A stretch of DNA of 37,111 nucleotides from Desulfobacterales bacterium (GCA_012961955.1 DTYH01000090.1:1-37111); one strand, 5' to 3'. Positions 19,856 to 30,106 are shown, counted from the stretch's first letter. The notes: a model not told the origin generated them from the letters alone. Program-made: numbers and translations.

Positions 19856-22537
19856 ATGAGTTCAGATAAGACCATTTATTTAATTGACGGGAGCGCCTAT
19901 ATATATCGCGCCTATCATGCCATCCCACACCTGTCCACTTCAACAGGCTTGTCAACAAACGCCACCCTTGGATTTACAAAGATTCTTATCAAGCTCTTAA
20001 ACGAAAAGAACCCTCAGTTTATCGCTGTTGTATTTGATTCCAGAGGTCCCACTTTTCGTCACCACATATATGAGGAATACAAGGCCAATCGCCCTCCCAT
20101 GCCTGATGATCTGGCCGAACAGATACCGTATATCAAGGAGATAGTTCAGGCACTGAATATCTCTACTTTTGAGGAGGCCGGTTACGAAGGTGATGACATT
20201 ATTGGAACCATGGTGCAACGAGCAGAAAAGAGCGGATTTAGAACGGTGATGGTAACCGGAGATAAAGATTTTCGGCAGCTTATAACAACTAAGTCGATAA
20301 TCTGGGATCCAATGAAGGATCAAATTACGGATTATCTAAAAATCAAACACGACTACGGTCTGGAGCCCTCGCAATGGATAGACGTTCTGGCCCTAACCGG
20401 TGATATCTCTGATAACATCCCCGGTGTTCCTGGAATTGGGGAAAAGACAGCACTTGCGCTGATCAAAAGATTCGGCAGTCTTGAGGTATTATACGAAAAC
20501 CTAGATCAGATTACCAAAAAGAAACAACGAGAAAACCTGCGCGCCTTTCGAGAACAGACGTTCTTGAACCGTAGGCTGGTCACGATAGAGACGAATGTGC
20601 CGATAGATATTGATTTTGAGTCTCTTAAGCTCTCCTCTCCTGATAATGAGAGGCTTGGGGATATCTTTAAGAGGCTTGAATTTCGTCAGCTTCAGAAGGT
20701 GTTTCCTTTGAATAGTACCGAAGCCGGAACTGTAAACTATCAGGCCGTTCATGATAAGGATGCCCTTCTTAAGTTGATCGATCGGCTAAAGAAGGCGGAA
20801 GTCCTTGCTTTAGACTTGGAAACCACGTCGACCGATCCTATGCGAGCCAGGATTGTAGGCCTTTCCTTTGCCTTCAGTCCACATGAAGCCTATTATATAC
20901 CCTGCCGACACAACTATAAAGGGGTAGAGGCACAGCTGGACCTACAAGAGACACTGGACGCCCTCAAGCCTGTACTGGAAGACCCTCGAATTGTCAAGGG
21001 TGGACAAAACATAAAATATGACTGGATAGTCCTTGCACGGGAGGGGATAAATCTTAAGGGTGTTAGGTTCGATACCATGATCGCATCCTATCTTTTGAAC
21101 CCCTCCCTTAAGGCCCACAATCTGGAAAACATTGCTTTAGACTATCTCGGGCACAAGATGATCTCGTACAAGGAGGTTGTTGGACAGGGGAAAAATGCCT
21201 TAGGCTTTGAGCAGGTGCCAATAGAAGAAGCCGTCCCATATGCGTGCGAGGATGCGGACATAAGCCTCAGGGCCTGGAAGGTGCTTGAGCCTAGGTTGAA
21301 ACAGGAGGGATTTGAGGACCTCTTTTATAAGGTGGAGATGCCGCTTGTACAGGTATTGGTCGAGATGGAGATGACAGGGATCAGGGTGGATAAGGACCAT
21401 CTAATTTTGCTATCCAAAAAGTTTGAACGCGAGATAGAGCAGATCGAGGACCAGATCTATTCCCTTGCAGGTGAATCGTTTAATATCAATTCGCACCAGC
21501 AGCTGGGTCGAATCCTGTTTGAGAAGCTGAAACTACCTATCCAAAAGAAGACGAAAAAGAAGACAGGGTACTCTACTGATGTGGAGGTTCTTACCGCCCT
21601 TTCCCTTGTGCACGAACTTCCGGCCCTGGTGTTGCGCTATCGAACACTTAACAAGCTAAAGACTACGTATGCCGATGCCCTTATAGAACTTATCAATCCG
21701 GATACGGAACGTATCCACACTTCTTACAACCAGACCATTACTGCCACAGGACGTCTGAGCAGCAGCGATCCAAACCTGCAAAACATCCCAGTGCGCACTG
21801 AAGAGGGTAGAGAAATCCGGGCAGCCTTTGTCCCACGTACGGGCTGGCTGATCCTATCGGCTGACTATTCCCAGATTGAGCTACGTGTTTTAGCCCATTA
21901 TTCTAAGGATCCCATTCTAGTTAAGGCATTTCAGAAGGACGAAGATATACATCTTAGGACCGCTGCACAGGTCTTTCAGCTATCCCCTCCCTTTGTCACG
22001 TCTGAGATGCGAAGACAGGCCAAGGTGATAAATTTTGGCATCATCTACGGAATGAGCCCATTTAGGCTGGCAAAGGAGCTCGGGATAGGAAACAGGACGG
22101 CAAAGAGGTACATCGATAACTACTTTAAAGAATACCAGGGAGTTCATGAATTTATAAAATATGTCGTTGACGAAGCAAGAAAGAACGGTAAGGTTACGAC
22201 CCTGCTTGGCCGTCACCGCTATATTCCAGAGATCAGGAGTAAGAACCGAAAGACCCGGGAGCTGGCTGAACGATTGGCTATAAACACGCCCATCCAGGGA
22301 ACAGCCGCGGATTTGATCAAGCTGGCCATGATCCGAACCCGAGAGGCAATATATAGATGCGGATTGGAGACGAAGATGTTACTTCAGGTCCATGACGAAC
22401 TGGTCTTTGAGGTGCCTGAAGACGAACTAGAAAAAGCGGAAGAGGTAATCAGAAAGGAGATGGAAGGTGTCTATCAGTTAGACGTTCCTTTAAAGGTGGA
22501 TACGAAGTGGGGAAACAACTGGGCAGAGGCGCACTAA
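19856..22537 (+). CDS. polA: DNA polymerase I
   Basis: 5' nuclease domain (YLIDGSAYIYRAYHA, GDKDFRQL); 3'-5' exonuclease (ALDLETTSTDP); polymerase motifs SSSDPNLQNIPVRTEEGREIRAAFVP, SADYSQIELRVLAH, RRQAKVINFGIIYG, LLQVHDELVFEVP. Confidence 0.98.
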   Translation: MSSDKTIYLIDGSAYIYRAYHAIPHLSTSTGLSTNATLGFTKILIKLLNEKNPQFIAVVFDSRGPTFRHHIYEEYKANRPPMPDDLAEQIPYIKEIVQALNISTFEEAGYEGDDIIGTMVQRAEKSGFRTVMVTGDKDFRQLITTKSIIWDPMKDQITDYLKIKHDYGLEPSQWIDVLALTGDISDNIPGVPGIGEKTALALIKRFGSLEVLYENLDQITKKKQRENLRAFREQTFLNRRLVTIETNVPIDIDFESLKLSSPDNERLGDIFKRLEFRQLQKVFPLNSTEAGTVNYQAVHDKDALLKLIDRLKKAEVLALDLETTSTDPMRARIVGLSFAFSPHEAYYIPCRHNYKGVEAQLDLQETLDALKPVLEDPRIVKGGQNIKYDWIVLAREGINLKGVRFDTMIASYLLNPSLKAHNLENIALDYLGHKMISYKEVVGQGKNALGFEQVPIEEAVPYACEDADISLRAWKVLEPRLKQEGFEDLFYKVEMPLVQVLVEMEMTGIRVDKDHLILLSKKFEREIEQIEDQIYSLAGESFNINSHQQLGRILFEKLKLPIQKKTKKKTGYSTDVEVLTALSLVHELPALVLRYRTLNKLKTTYADALIELINPDTERIHTSYNQTITATGRLSSSDPNLQNIPVRTEEGREIRAAFVPRTGWLILSADYSQIELRVLAHYSKDPILVKAFQKDEDIHLRTAAQVFQLSPPFVTSEMRRQAKVINFGIIYGMSPFRLAKELGIGNRTAKRYIDNYFKEYQGVHEFIKYVVDEARKNGKVTTLLGRHRYIPEIRSKNRKTRELAERLAINTPIQGTAADLIKLAMIRTREAIYRCGLETKMLLQVHDELVFEVPEDELEKAEEVIRKEMEGVYQLDVPLKVDTKWGNNWAEAH

Positions 22538-22562
22538 ACAGGGTTTGCTGTCTTTTGACGGT

Positions 22563-22734
22563 CTTGTAAAAAAGTCTAATTTTGTTCTCTACGTGAGCAA
22601 TCTTTGGATTCAGAATTCGGCTGCCTAGATTTCAAAAACTCGGGCTTGCACCCTCCAACAGTTGGAACTAGACCCATTCTCTGAATCTTCTTTAAAAATT
22701 GCTCAATGTCGTCCGGAAAACGACTCTTTACGAG
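22563..22734. repeat. MITE-like palindromic element of the GTAAAAAGTC family
   Basis: CTTGTAAAAAAGTC (22563-22576) against GACTCTTTACGAG (22722-22734), with nested TTCAGA/TCTGAA and GAGCAAT/ATTGCTC arms; lies between polA and rarA. Confidence 0.7.
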
Positions 22735-22738
22735 TGAG

Positions 22739-24064
22739 TCATCTTTTCATACTCCGCCATTTCTTGAGGCGCTTATTTATAATCTTCTCATAACCGCGAT
22801 CATTAGGAACAAAGAATATCTGACCCTGTAGCGTTTCGGGCAGGTAGTCCTGAGCGGTATAGGCATCCTTGAAATCATGGGCGTACTTATACCCCTTCCC
22901 GTATCCTAAATCCTTCATTAAGCTCGTAGGTGCATTTCGGATATGGAGCGGGACAGGCAGGGTACCGGTTTTTCTAATCGTCTCCTTTACCTTTGTAGAG
23001 GCTGCATAGAGGGAATTGCTCTTGGGAGCACATGCGAGGTAGACTGCTGCCTGTGCCAGCGCTAAGTCCCCCTCGGGAAGACCGAGAAAGCGAAAGGCTT
23101 CCATAGCCGAAACGGTTATTGACAATGCCTGCGGATCTGCGTTCCCTATATCTTCAGACGCGAACCGCACCATCCTTCTCGCAATATAAAGGGGATCCTC
23201 CCCTGCTTCAAGCATCCTTTCCAGCCAGTAGAGGGCAGCATCAGGATCGCTTCCTCTCAAGCTTTTGTGGAACGCAGATATCAGATTATGGTGTTCCTCA
23301 CCGCTCTTGTCGTATATTAGTGCCTTTCTCTGAATAGCCTTCTCCACATCGGAGAGTGTAATATGGCGCACCCCATCTCTACCAGGTTTTGAAAGGGAAG
23401 TGGCTATTTCTAAGCTGTTCAGGGCAGTCCTTGCGTCCCCGTCTGCTGCTTTGACAATATACCTAAGACCGTCCTCATCTATGTCAGGTTTCAGGTGCCC
23501 CAGTCCATTCTTTGTGTCAGAAATAGCTCTCCTTAGAATAAGGAATAGCTCATCATCGGAGAAGGGATAAAGGACAATCACACGCATCCTCGAAAGGAGG
23601 GGTGGAATCACCTCAAAGGATGGGTTCAAAGTAGTGGCTCCAATCAGGGTGATCAGCCCAGTTTCCACGTGGGGAAGGAAGGCGTCCTGCTGGGCCTTGT
23701 TGAAGCGGTGAATCTCGTCCACAAATAGGATTGTTTTCCTCTGATGATAGCGCCGTTCCTTTTTTGCCTCTTCGATGACAGTCCTGATCTCCTTTACCCC
23801 GGACAACACCGCAGAAAAGGTACTAAAATGGGAGCCGGTTTCCTGGGCTATCAGGCGTGCCAGCGTGGTCTTTCCACAACCAGGAGGTCCCCAGAGGATT
23901 AATGAAAAGATTCTATCCTCTTCGATTGCTCGACGTAGGAGACCGTCTTTACCGAGAACATGGGCCTGACCCACGAATTCCTCCAGTCTCTTTGGGCGCA
24001 TCCTTTCCGCAAGCGGACGAGATGCCTTTTCAAACATCTTCTCCTGACGCTCAAAAAGATTCAT
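22739..24064 (-). CDS. rarA: Replication-associated recombination protein A (RarA/MgsA, AAA+ ATPase)
   Basis: [99 protein letters not shown]. Confidence 0.96.
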   Translation of the reverse strand: MNLFERQEKMFEKASRPLAERMRPKRLEEFVGQAHVLGKDGLLRRAIEEDRIFSLILWGPPGCGKTTLARLIAQETGSHFSTFSAVLSGVKEIRTVIEEAKKERRYHQRKTILFVDEIHRFNKAQQDAFLPHVETGLITLIGATTLNPSFEVIPPLLSRMRVIVLYPFSDDELFLILRRAISDTKNGLGHLKPDIDEDGLRYIVKAADGDARTALNSLEIATSLSKPGRDGVRHITLSDVEKAIQRKALIYDKSGEEHHNLISAFHKSLRGSDPDAALYWLERMLEAGEDPLYIARRMVRFASEDIGNADPQALSITVSAMEAFRFLGLPEGDLALAQAAVYLACAPKSNSLYAASTKVKETIRKTGTLPVPLHIRNAPTSLMKDLGYGKGYKYAHDFKDAYTAQDYLPETLQGQIFFVPNDRGYEKIINKRLKKWRSMKR

Positions 24065-24211
24065 GATTAAGGCTCCTTAAAAGGACGAACTCGGTATTTC
24101 AGCTAACTATTACACATATCTTAGAAAATCCTACCAGTATTTCACGCATAAATCAACCATACAAAAAAAGGGGCTTCCTTCATCCATGCTCCCAGAAAAC
24201 TAAACCCAGGT

Positions 24212-24263
24212 TCCCCTTGAAAAAAAGCTTGACAAAGACAACCAGTTGTAAGTATATATAAAA
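24212..24263 (+). promoter_or_regulatory. Promoter-like repeated motif, copy 1
   Basis: TTGAAAAAAAGCTTGACAAAGACAACCAGTTGTAAGTATATAT; TTGACA, 18-nt spacer, TATATA; includes palindrome ACAACCAGTTGT; similar motif at 30885. Confidence 0.4.
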
Positions 24264-25058
24264 AAGTGGTTTTTTTTGGACACATACGAATACAAACTAT
24301 TCGTAACTATTTACTCTTTACACTTACATGGCGGCCGTGGATATACTTCTTTAGGCAGCACGTCAAAGTACTATGCCGTACCCTCTAGCTTCGAGTGCCC
24401 TGCCGTACGAGCAACTCATGAATTCCCGGTGCCCTCGTCACGTTGTAACATCTGACAAGGTCCTCAGGCTTAAGCTGGTCTCTGAACTCTGGCCCTTGAT
24501 TCCTTATTCCCGGGTATCTTTGTGGCGTCCTGTATAAAACGCGCCATGATTGTGCGCCGATAGCACAGGGCCAAAATGCGACACCTTTGCACAGCCCCCC
24601 TTTCTGCTCGTTCCCATGATCGTTTTGACCCGTCCATGGGCTCGCTCATCAAGGTGCCAGTTCACAACGTATTTCAGTTGTTCCATGATACGCGGGACAT
24701 TCCTGTCCCGCCCTTAATATTCGGCTCGTCCTTTCAAACACCTCATATTTTTCTGTCTGCCGTGGGCCGTTCACCCCGTTAAATTTCCCAGCGAGGAACC
24801 CTACTTAAGCCCGGGTGAACTTCGCCCGGATGGGTATCCTCAGGAAGGTTATAATGGTCTCTCAAATCGGTTATACAAAGGTCTCAATAGTACGAGGATC
24901 CATTAATGGCTTGGAATCAGATTTTTTAGAGGTAGGGCCGCTCTTCCTTTCCCGGGTAGGCTTTGTTTGCTATTATCTCTTTCCAAATGATGACGATACC
25001 CAAGGCGAAACATACGAGCGGTACCCTAAGAGCTGGCGATTTTCGTGCCAGTACGAGG

Positions 25059-25147
25059 GGTCTGTTCGCCAAACAAAAGTTCGTTTGAGGAGTCATTAAG
25101 ACGTTTTTAGACAGAGTAAAAACGGATGTTGGCTTGGCGAACAGACC
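25059..25147 (+). promoter_or_regulatory. Large stem-loop in the leader of the corrinoid methyltransferase operon
   Basis: GGTCTGTTCGCCAA (25059-25072) / TTGGCGAACAGACC (25134-25147) perfect 14-bp inverted repeat, with nested hairpin CGTTTTTA-gacagag-TAAAAACG (25102-25124). Confidence 0.6.
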
Positions 25148-25168
25148 ACTGGGAGGAGGCAGGATCAA

Positions 25169-25810
25169 ATGGATTACCTGGAAAAGATAGCATCCCATGT
25201 TGAGGAAGGACGAAACTCCGATATTGGTAATTGTGTGGATTTGGCTCTAAGAGAAGGGATTCCAGTTAGGGATGTCGTAGAGAAGGGTATTGTGGCAGGC
25301 ATAGAGCGCCTGGGAGAGAAGTGGAAGGAGGGTAAAGCGTACCTGCCAGAGGTTCTTATAGCTGTAAGGGCGGCCCAGGCTGGCTTTAAGTTTCTGGAGC
25401 CTGCATTGGCAAAGAGCACTCCGGTGACCAAGGCGAAGGTAATTATCGGCACCATTGAGGGGGATATGCATAGTATTGGGAAGGATCTGGTAAAGCTGGT
25501 ATTACAGGCCAGCGGCTTCACTGTGATAGACCTCGGGGTGGACGTAACACCTGGCAGGTTCCAGCAGGTAGTAGCTGATGAAAAGCCTGACATTTTAGGG
25601 ATTTCCGCTCTTCTCACCACGACGATGACCTCCATCCCTCGGGTTGTAGAGGCCTTGACCGAAAGCGGCCTAAGGCCGGGTGTCAAAGTAATCCTAGGTG
25701 GCGCACCACTGGATGAGGAATTTGCCCGAAAGGCTGGTGCTGATGCATACGCCAAGGATTGTTTCCAAGCAGCAGAGCTAGCCACAACGTTTGTGCAGTT
25801 GAGTAGATAG
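25169..25810 (+). CDS. Methyltransferase-associated corrinoid (B12-binding) protein
   Basis: Cap-domain GIPVRDVVEKGIVAGIERLGEKWKEGKAYLPEVLIAVRA; B12 motif GDMHSIGKDLV (DxHxxG), SALLTTTM (SxL), ILGGAPL. Confidence 0.93.
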   Translation: MDYLEKIASHVEEGRNSDIGNCVDLALREGIPVRDVVEKGIVAGIERLGEKWKEGKAYLPEVLIAVRAAQAGFKFLEPALAKSTPVTKAKVIIGTIEGDMHSIGKDLVKLVLQASGFTVIDLGVDVTPGRFQQVVADEKPDILGISALLTTTMTSIPRVVEALTESGLRPGVKVILGGAPLDEEFARKAGADAYAKDCFQAAELATTFVQLSR

Positions 25811-25911
25811 AAGTAGCCAGGCTCTTGCCTAAACAAAGCCGAAAAGGTTCTTTGCTTGGCAACGGGCCGCAGATGGATAATATCTCATATCTGGTGGGCA
25901 AGGAGGAAATC

Positions 25912-27051
25912 ATGACATCCCGGGAACGATTTCTAAAGATTGCTCGTTTCCAGTTGCCCAATGCCATCTATTTATCACCATATACACAGGGCGTTTGGCA
26001 CAAGACCCTGGAGCGATGGGTCGCAGAGGGCGCTCCCCAGGAGATTCTAACCGATAATGTAGCCCGATATAGATACTTCGAGCTGGACCGAATCGGCATG
26101 GTACGTGTTGAGGCTAGCCTCATCGCTTTAGGGCCGAAAGGTGGCGCACCTTTCATCCCTCCTGTCAGACCCCGGTTTGAATCCAGGGTACTGGAAGAGG
26201 ACGAGAGATCCAGGGTTCGCATCAATGAGGCTGGCGTCACCATACGGGAATTTAAGGATGATCCAGAGAGGATGCCCCTATGGCTGGATTACCCGGTAAA
26301 AAATAGAAAGGACTGGGATGAATACAAAAAGAGGCTGGATCCTCATCACCCGGAGAGATGGCTGGTAAAGGATTGGGACTCTTACGCCGATCGTCTCAGC
26401 AAACGCGATTATCCCTTAGGCCTGGACGTAGGGAGCTTTTTCGGCTTGCTACGCGAAGTTGTAGGAGCAGAGAAGCTCCTGCTCCTGTTTTATGATGACC
26501 CCCAGTTCGTCGAAGATATGATGGTCCATATGGAATACTTCTCAATCCAGATTGTGGAGCGTGTCCTCAAAGATATTCAGGTAGACTTTGCGTTCTTCTG
26601 GGAGGATATGGCCTGGAAGGGAGGCTCTATGATCTCCCCCGAGATGTTCCGAGAGTTCATGATGCCTCATTATAAGAGGGTAACCAGCCTCCTTCGCAGT
26701 CAGGGTGTGGACATCATCATGGTAGATTCCGATGGCGATATCAACGAGCTTATCCCTTTATGGATAGAGAGCGGTGTTAACGGAATGTGGCCCCTGGAGG
26801 TCCAGGCGGGAGTAGATGCCGTCGAGATCAGGAAGAAGTTTGGCAAAGAGTGCATCCTGTGGGGAAATATAGATAAGAAAGCCCTTGCCCAAGGCAAGGA
26901 GGCCATCAAGGAGGAAATCGATAAAAAGGTACCCTTCCTGATCTCCGAAGGGGGTTATTTCCCAGGCCCTGACCACTTTATACCTGAGGACGTCTCCCTT
27001 GAGAATTTCCAGTTCTATCTTGAATATCTTCGCAGCCTTGATCAAAGCTGA
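25912..27051 (+). CDS. Uroporphyrinogen-decarboxylase-fold (MtaA/CmuA-like) methyltransferase
   Basis: TSRERFLKIARF; LFYDDPQFVEDMMVHMEYFSIQIVERVLKDIQVDFAFFWEDMAWKGGSMISPEMFREFMMPHYKRV; ILWGNIDKKAL; the ORF extends upstream to 25825. Confidence 0.85.
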   Translation: MTSRERFLKIARFQLPNAIYLSPYTQGVWHKTLERWVAEGAPQEILTDNVARYRYFELDRIGMVRVEASLIALGPKGGAPFIPPVRPRFESRVLEEDERSRVRINEAGVTIREFKDDPERMPLWLDYPVKNRKDWDEYKKRLDPHHPERWLVKDWDSYADRLSKRDYPLGLDVGSFFGLLREVVGAEKLLLLFYDDPQFVEDMMVHMEYFSIQIVERVLKDIQVDFAFFWEDMAWKGGSMISPEMFREFMMPHYKRVTSLLRSQGVDIIMVDSDGDINELIPLWIESGVNGMWPLEVQAGVDAVEIRKKFGKECILWGNIDKKALAQGKEAIKEEIDKKVPFLISEGGYFPGPDHFIPEDVSLENFQFYLEYLRSLDQS

Positions 27052-27931
27052 AGGAGTCAGGCGCCTGTTTGGCCTTCTCCCTTTTACGATATGCACTGAT
27101 CCAATTCGAAGCGTATTCGTCACGTCCCATACATAGATCTGCCGCCAAAACAGCCATAACTATTTGCTCATTAAGGGGGTTGGTGATGGGACAGGTAATC
27201 CCGCACCGTATAGCCATGGCTATGAAAGTTGCGTTAATGGCCGAACGTTCAGGAATCCCAAACGAGATATTACTGCAGCCCATGGTTATGTTAACACCGA
27301 ATTTCTTCACAAGAGTCTCAACGGAGTCAAGGGCTATCCTGCCTGCCTTGTGGTCTGTTCCTATAGACAGGGCTAAAGGATCAATAATAATGTCTTCAAG
27401 GGGAATACCAATTTTTGTTGCCCGTCCTATAATTTTTCCTGCTATTGAAAGGCGACTTTCCAGATCTGTCGGGATACCTTTATCATCAATGGTCAATCCA
27501 ATTAGGGCTGCCCCATATTCTTTGGCCAGGGGTAAAATGGCTTCCAGCTTGCTTTCCTTCCCGTTAACCGAATTAATCAGGGCCTTCCCTTCATAGATTT
27601 TTAACGCGGCTTCCAATGCCTTGAGATTCGTAGTGTCGATACAAAATGGGGCGTCTGTTACTTCGCGCACTGCTTTCATGATTTCAACGAGCAGGACGGG
27701 CTCGTCCATTTGAGGGACGCCAGCGTTGATGTCAAGGATTGCAGCGCCTGCTTTCACCTGTGCAACAGCATCCTTGCGAACAATATCGAACTTGCCTCGT
27801 CTTAATTCTTCCTGTAACTTCTTGCGACCTGTCGGGTTTATGCGCTCTCCTATTATGACTGTCGGAAGGTTACGATTGATGGAGACTTCCTTACTCCCAG
27901 ATCTAACGGTTGTAGTAAGGCTCTCTACCAC
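26978..27931 (-). CDS. Pterin-binding methyltransferase (methyltetrahydrofolate:corrinoid type)
   Basis: VIIGERINPTGRKKLQEELRRG; AGAAILDINAGVPQMDEP; IIDPLALSIGTD; GCSNISFGIPERSAINATFIAMAIRCGIT. Confidence 0.9.
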   Translation of the reverse strand: MVESLTTTVRSGSKEVSINRNLPTVIIGERINPTGRKKLQEELRRGKFDIVRKDAVAQVKAGAAILDINAGVPQMDEPVLLVEIMKAVREVTDAPFCIDTTNLKALEAALKIYEGKALINSVNGKESKLEAILPLAKEYGAALIGLTIDDKGIPTDLESRLSIAGKIIGRATKIGIPLEDIIIDPLALSIGTDHKAGRIALDSVETLVKKFGVNITMGCSNISFGIPERSAINATFIAMAIRCGITCPITNPLNEQIVMAVLAADLCMGRDEYASNWISAYRKREKAKQAPDSFSFDQGCEDIQDRTGNSQGRRPQV

Positions 27932-27971
27932 TTATCTTTTTCCTCCCTTATTCTCCTTTTTTCATCCGCAG

Positions 27972-30014
27972 CTATTGTTGATAAAGGATTTCTGGCAACA
28001 ATATCGACTCCAGATGTGGGAACGGGTCTTTCATGTGGGGAATATACATGGCGTCAATGAATTCCTCTTGGAAATCGTTGTCTCTAGCTAGGTCGATGTA
28101 TTCGACATTCCGTGCCACCCAGTTGGCTTCAGCCCTCTTGTCCCGGTTTAATAAGGCAGCGAGAGCACCAGCACCGGCTGAGTTCCCCACAGCAACGATC
28201 TTCCTTGGATCGCAGTCAGGGATCATTCCCATGATCAGGACCTTGATTGGATCTGTGTGAATTCCAAAGCCACCGGCAATCTTGATTACATCGACCTGTT
28301 TCACTCCCCATCTTCGCATGAGCAACTTACAACCCGAATAGATAGCGGCTTTGGCCAGTTGGATCTGCCTGATATCCTTTTGCGTTATAGTTATGTCCCT
28401 GCCGATCGCCGTCTCTCTGGCCCAGGCAATAACGAATTCTGGTTGCCTTATGTCAGGGTTGATACGATATCGAGGGGATTTCTGTTCCCGCCGGAAGACC
28501 CCAGTTCTTGTTATGATGCCTGCCCGGTAAAGTTCTGCCAATATTTCCAGGATTCCCGAACCGCAGATGCCGCGCGTCTTTAATTCACCAGGGCTTGCAT
28601 AGTTGGACCAGACATCGCTTGCGACTACTTTATAGATGACCTCATGGGACTCGGGATCAATCCTGATGTGCTCAATTGCCCCGGGTGCAGCACGCATACC
28701 GAATGTGATGTGAGACCCCTCAAAAACCGGGCCAGTAGCGCAAGAAGTGGACATCAATCGTTTCCTGTTCCCGATGACCAATTCTCCATTGGTCCCAATG
28801 TCTATAATCAGATGAACCTGGTCAGACTCGTAGGGGGTTTCTGCGATGAGGACACCCACATTGTCAGCCCCTACAAAACCTGCTTCATTTGGCAGGATAT
28901 GTACATAGGCCGAGGGGCATACGTGGATACCCAGGGTTCTGGCCTTGATGTACAGGCCTTTGCGAACCGCAGGTGGAAACGGGGAAAGACCCACATATTT
29001 GGGATCTATTTGCAAGAGAATATGATGCATTACAGTATTGCCAACGATTGTGACATCCTCTATGTCTTCAGGATGTAGGCACGGGAATTCTGCAGGCGAC
29101 TTTTTCGGTCCGTTTTCTCCAAAATCTCGGTCGATTTCAGACACAACCTTCTGATCCGGCCAGGTAGCCCGCAACATTGATTGGATCAGATCGTTGAGCG
29201 CGTCAATGATATCCGCGCTCATCTTTTGCAGGCCTCCCTTGTGCTGGCCGTGATAATTGATCCGGGAGATTACATCTTCACCATACTTGATCTGGGGATT
29301 CATAATGGCCCGGGTATCCTGTATCTTCATAGAGTTTAGGTGGACAAGAGATGCAGCTACAGTGGTTGTTCCGATATCCACAGCAATACCGTAATTGTCC
29401 AAGGCCCTTCCCGGTCGGACACGGACGATCTCTTTGTCCATCCAGATGCTCACCGTAACCTCCCAATTCTTCTTCCGGAGACGACCGGGAAGCTTCCTTA
29501 TCGCATCGATGTCGCAATCTATATCCTTTAGGCCGTACTGGTTCTTGAGCGAAGCCAAAACACGTTCTAGATCTGCCTCGGGATCCTTGTCCGAAGGTTC
29601 CGACAGTTTCAGATAATACTTTTTTACAGCTGGGTTGCGGTCTACAGGGATGAGACGTGGGTGCTTACTGACGACCTGCCTGAAGACCCTGGATTCTTCC
29701 GGAATAAAGACTGAAAGATCATCTTGAATCGTAGTACAGCAGGCCAGACGAAATCCTTCCTGTTGGCCATCGTTATTGACGAAAAGGGCCTCAGGTTCCT
29801 GTTCGGGAGAAAGGAGTCTTCGCTCAGACACAATACCGTGCCTTGAGTTGTGGCCGTCTGAAACCACTACCTTGCATTTTCCGCAAATCCCTTTTCCACC
29901 ACACAGAGACTCAATACTTTCCCCAATTTCCTGAACTGCCTCTAGAATAGTACTCCCTTTGGAGACCTCTCCTCTGCGGCCCGATGGTTGAAAAACTACA
30001 GTAACCCTGTCCAT
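27972..30014 (-). CDS. ASKHA-domain ferredoxin, reductive activator of corrinoid proteins (RACo-like)
   Basis: N-terminal 2Fe-2S CGGKGICGKCKVVV; ASKHA segments GIAVDIGTTTVAASLVHLNS, LIIDIGTNGELVIGN, GICGSGILEILAELYRAGII, IAGGFG. Confidence 0.92.
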   Translation of the reverse strand: MDRVTVVFQPSGRRGEVSKGSTILEAVQEIGESIESLCGGKGICGKCKVVVSDGHNSRHGIVSERRLLSPEQEPEALFVNNDGQQEGFRLACCTTIQDDLSVFIPEESRVFRQVVSKHPRLIPVDRNPAVKKYYLKLSEPSDKDPEADLERVLASLKNQYGLKDIDCDIDAIRKLPGRLRKKNWEVTVSIWMDKEIVRVRPGRALDNYGIAVDIGTTTVAASLVHLNSMKIQDTRAIMNPQIKYGEDVISRINYHGQHKGGLQKMSADIIDALNDLIQSMLRATWPDQKVVSEIDRDFGENGPKKSPAEFPCLHPEDIEDVTIVGNTVMHHILLQIDPKYVGLSPFPPAVRKGLYIKARTLGIHVCPSAYVHILPNEAGFVGADNVGVLIAETPYESDQVHLIIDIGTNGELVIGNRKRLMSTSCATGPVFEGSHITFGMRAAPGAIEHIRIDPESHEVIYKVVASDVWSNYASPGELKTRGICGSGILEILAELYRAGIITRTGVFRREQKSPRYRINPDIRQPEFVIAWARETAIGRDITITQKDIRQIQLAKAAIYSGCKLLMRRWGVKQVDVIKIAGGFGIHTDPIKVLIMGMIPDCDPRKIVAVGNSAGAGALAALLNRDKRAEANWVARNVEYIDLARDNDFQEEFIDAMYIPHMKDPFPHLESILLPEILYQQ

Positions 30015-30106
30015 AAAAGATTATCCATATTGCCATATTTGTAGATGCCTTTGAAACTTTGTAGGCTCGAAACGCCTCGCATTATTTTACGAATAAAATA
30101 AGGCTG

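Noticed and set aside
24470-24686. Two overlapping 60-aa minus-strand ORFs as a possible transposase or integrase remnant
   Set aside because: No recognisable catalytic motif; kept only as an unexplained region.
24781-25168. Cobalamin riboswitch upstream of the corrinoid operon
   Set aside because: Searched by eye for the conserved B12-box style sequences and did not find them; only the unrelated stem-loop is supported.
25174-25836. 220-aa minus-strand ORF opposite the corrinoid protein
   Set aside because: Antisense to a strongly supported B12-binding protein; Ser/Thr-rich composition typical of shadow ORFs.
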